Below are positions 6,820 through 6,826 of a stretch of 6,826 nt of DNA, piece after piece. Origin of the DNA: Cytophagales bacterium (lineage in GTDB: Bacteria; Bacteroidota; Bacteroidia; Cytophagales; Cyclobacteriaceae); NCBI GenBank assembly GCA_029262955.1, contig JAJCYL010000536.1, positions 1 through 6,826 of the forward strand. Direction: 5' to 3'. The position numbers and the translations under genes are program-made. Every line of letters starts with the position of its first letter. Position 1 is the first letter of the stretch. The notes below the pieces were generated by a model. It ran no database searches. It was not told where the DNA came from and saw only the letters and a program-made list of their open reading frames with translations.

Positions 6820-6826
6820 CAGGGAG

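Overview
The window looks like an ordinary chromosomal segment of a Bacteroidota bacterium, most likely a Cytophagales relative (Roseivirga, Fulvivirga or Cyclobacteriaceae type). Reasons are the moderately AT-rich DNA, the absence of Shine-Dalgarno sequences before every start, TAnnTTTG-like promoter boxes, and an ~800-residue tandem MacB_PCD/FtsX permease of a kind abundant in that group. The placement rests on recognition only, not on a search.

Layout. (1) 1-2003, minus strand: the nearly complete N-terminal 667 codons of a DUF255/YyaL (SPATA20-like) protein with a thioredoxin fold and a six-hairpin glycosidase-like domain; its 3' end runs off the left edge. (2) 1993-2472, minus strand: a small exported TlpA-type thioredoxin-like protein whose last codons overlap the start of the DUF255 gene by 11 bp, so the two form a tightly coupled two-gene unit. 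(3) 2473-2630: a divergent intergenic region with three degenerate GTA-N4-GTA repeats. (4) 2631-5066, plus strand: an 811-residue ABC transporter permease, alone in its transcription unit and followed by a strong intrinsic terminator at 5087-5116. (5) 5139-5175: a perfect 37-bp inverted repeat between convergent genes. (6) 5250-6731, minus strand: a flavoprotein of the pyridine nucleotide-disulfide oxidoreductase family, closest to soluble transhydrogenase (SthA). Both active-site cysteines are missing, but the His-Glu pair is kept and a CxxC is present near the C-terminus. (7) 6732-6826: its leader, with two TTGTCWCAA sites and a possible -7 box.

Three of the four genes belong to thiol or pyridine-nucleotide redox families, but the permease and a convergent junction separate the flavoprotein from the thioredoxin pair, so no shared pathway can be claimed. 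The most interesting item is the cysteine-less flavoprotein with its C-terminal CxxC. No mobile element, CRISPR array, tRNA or rRNA was seen, and nothing amounts to a clearly new system.
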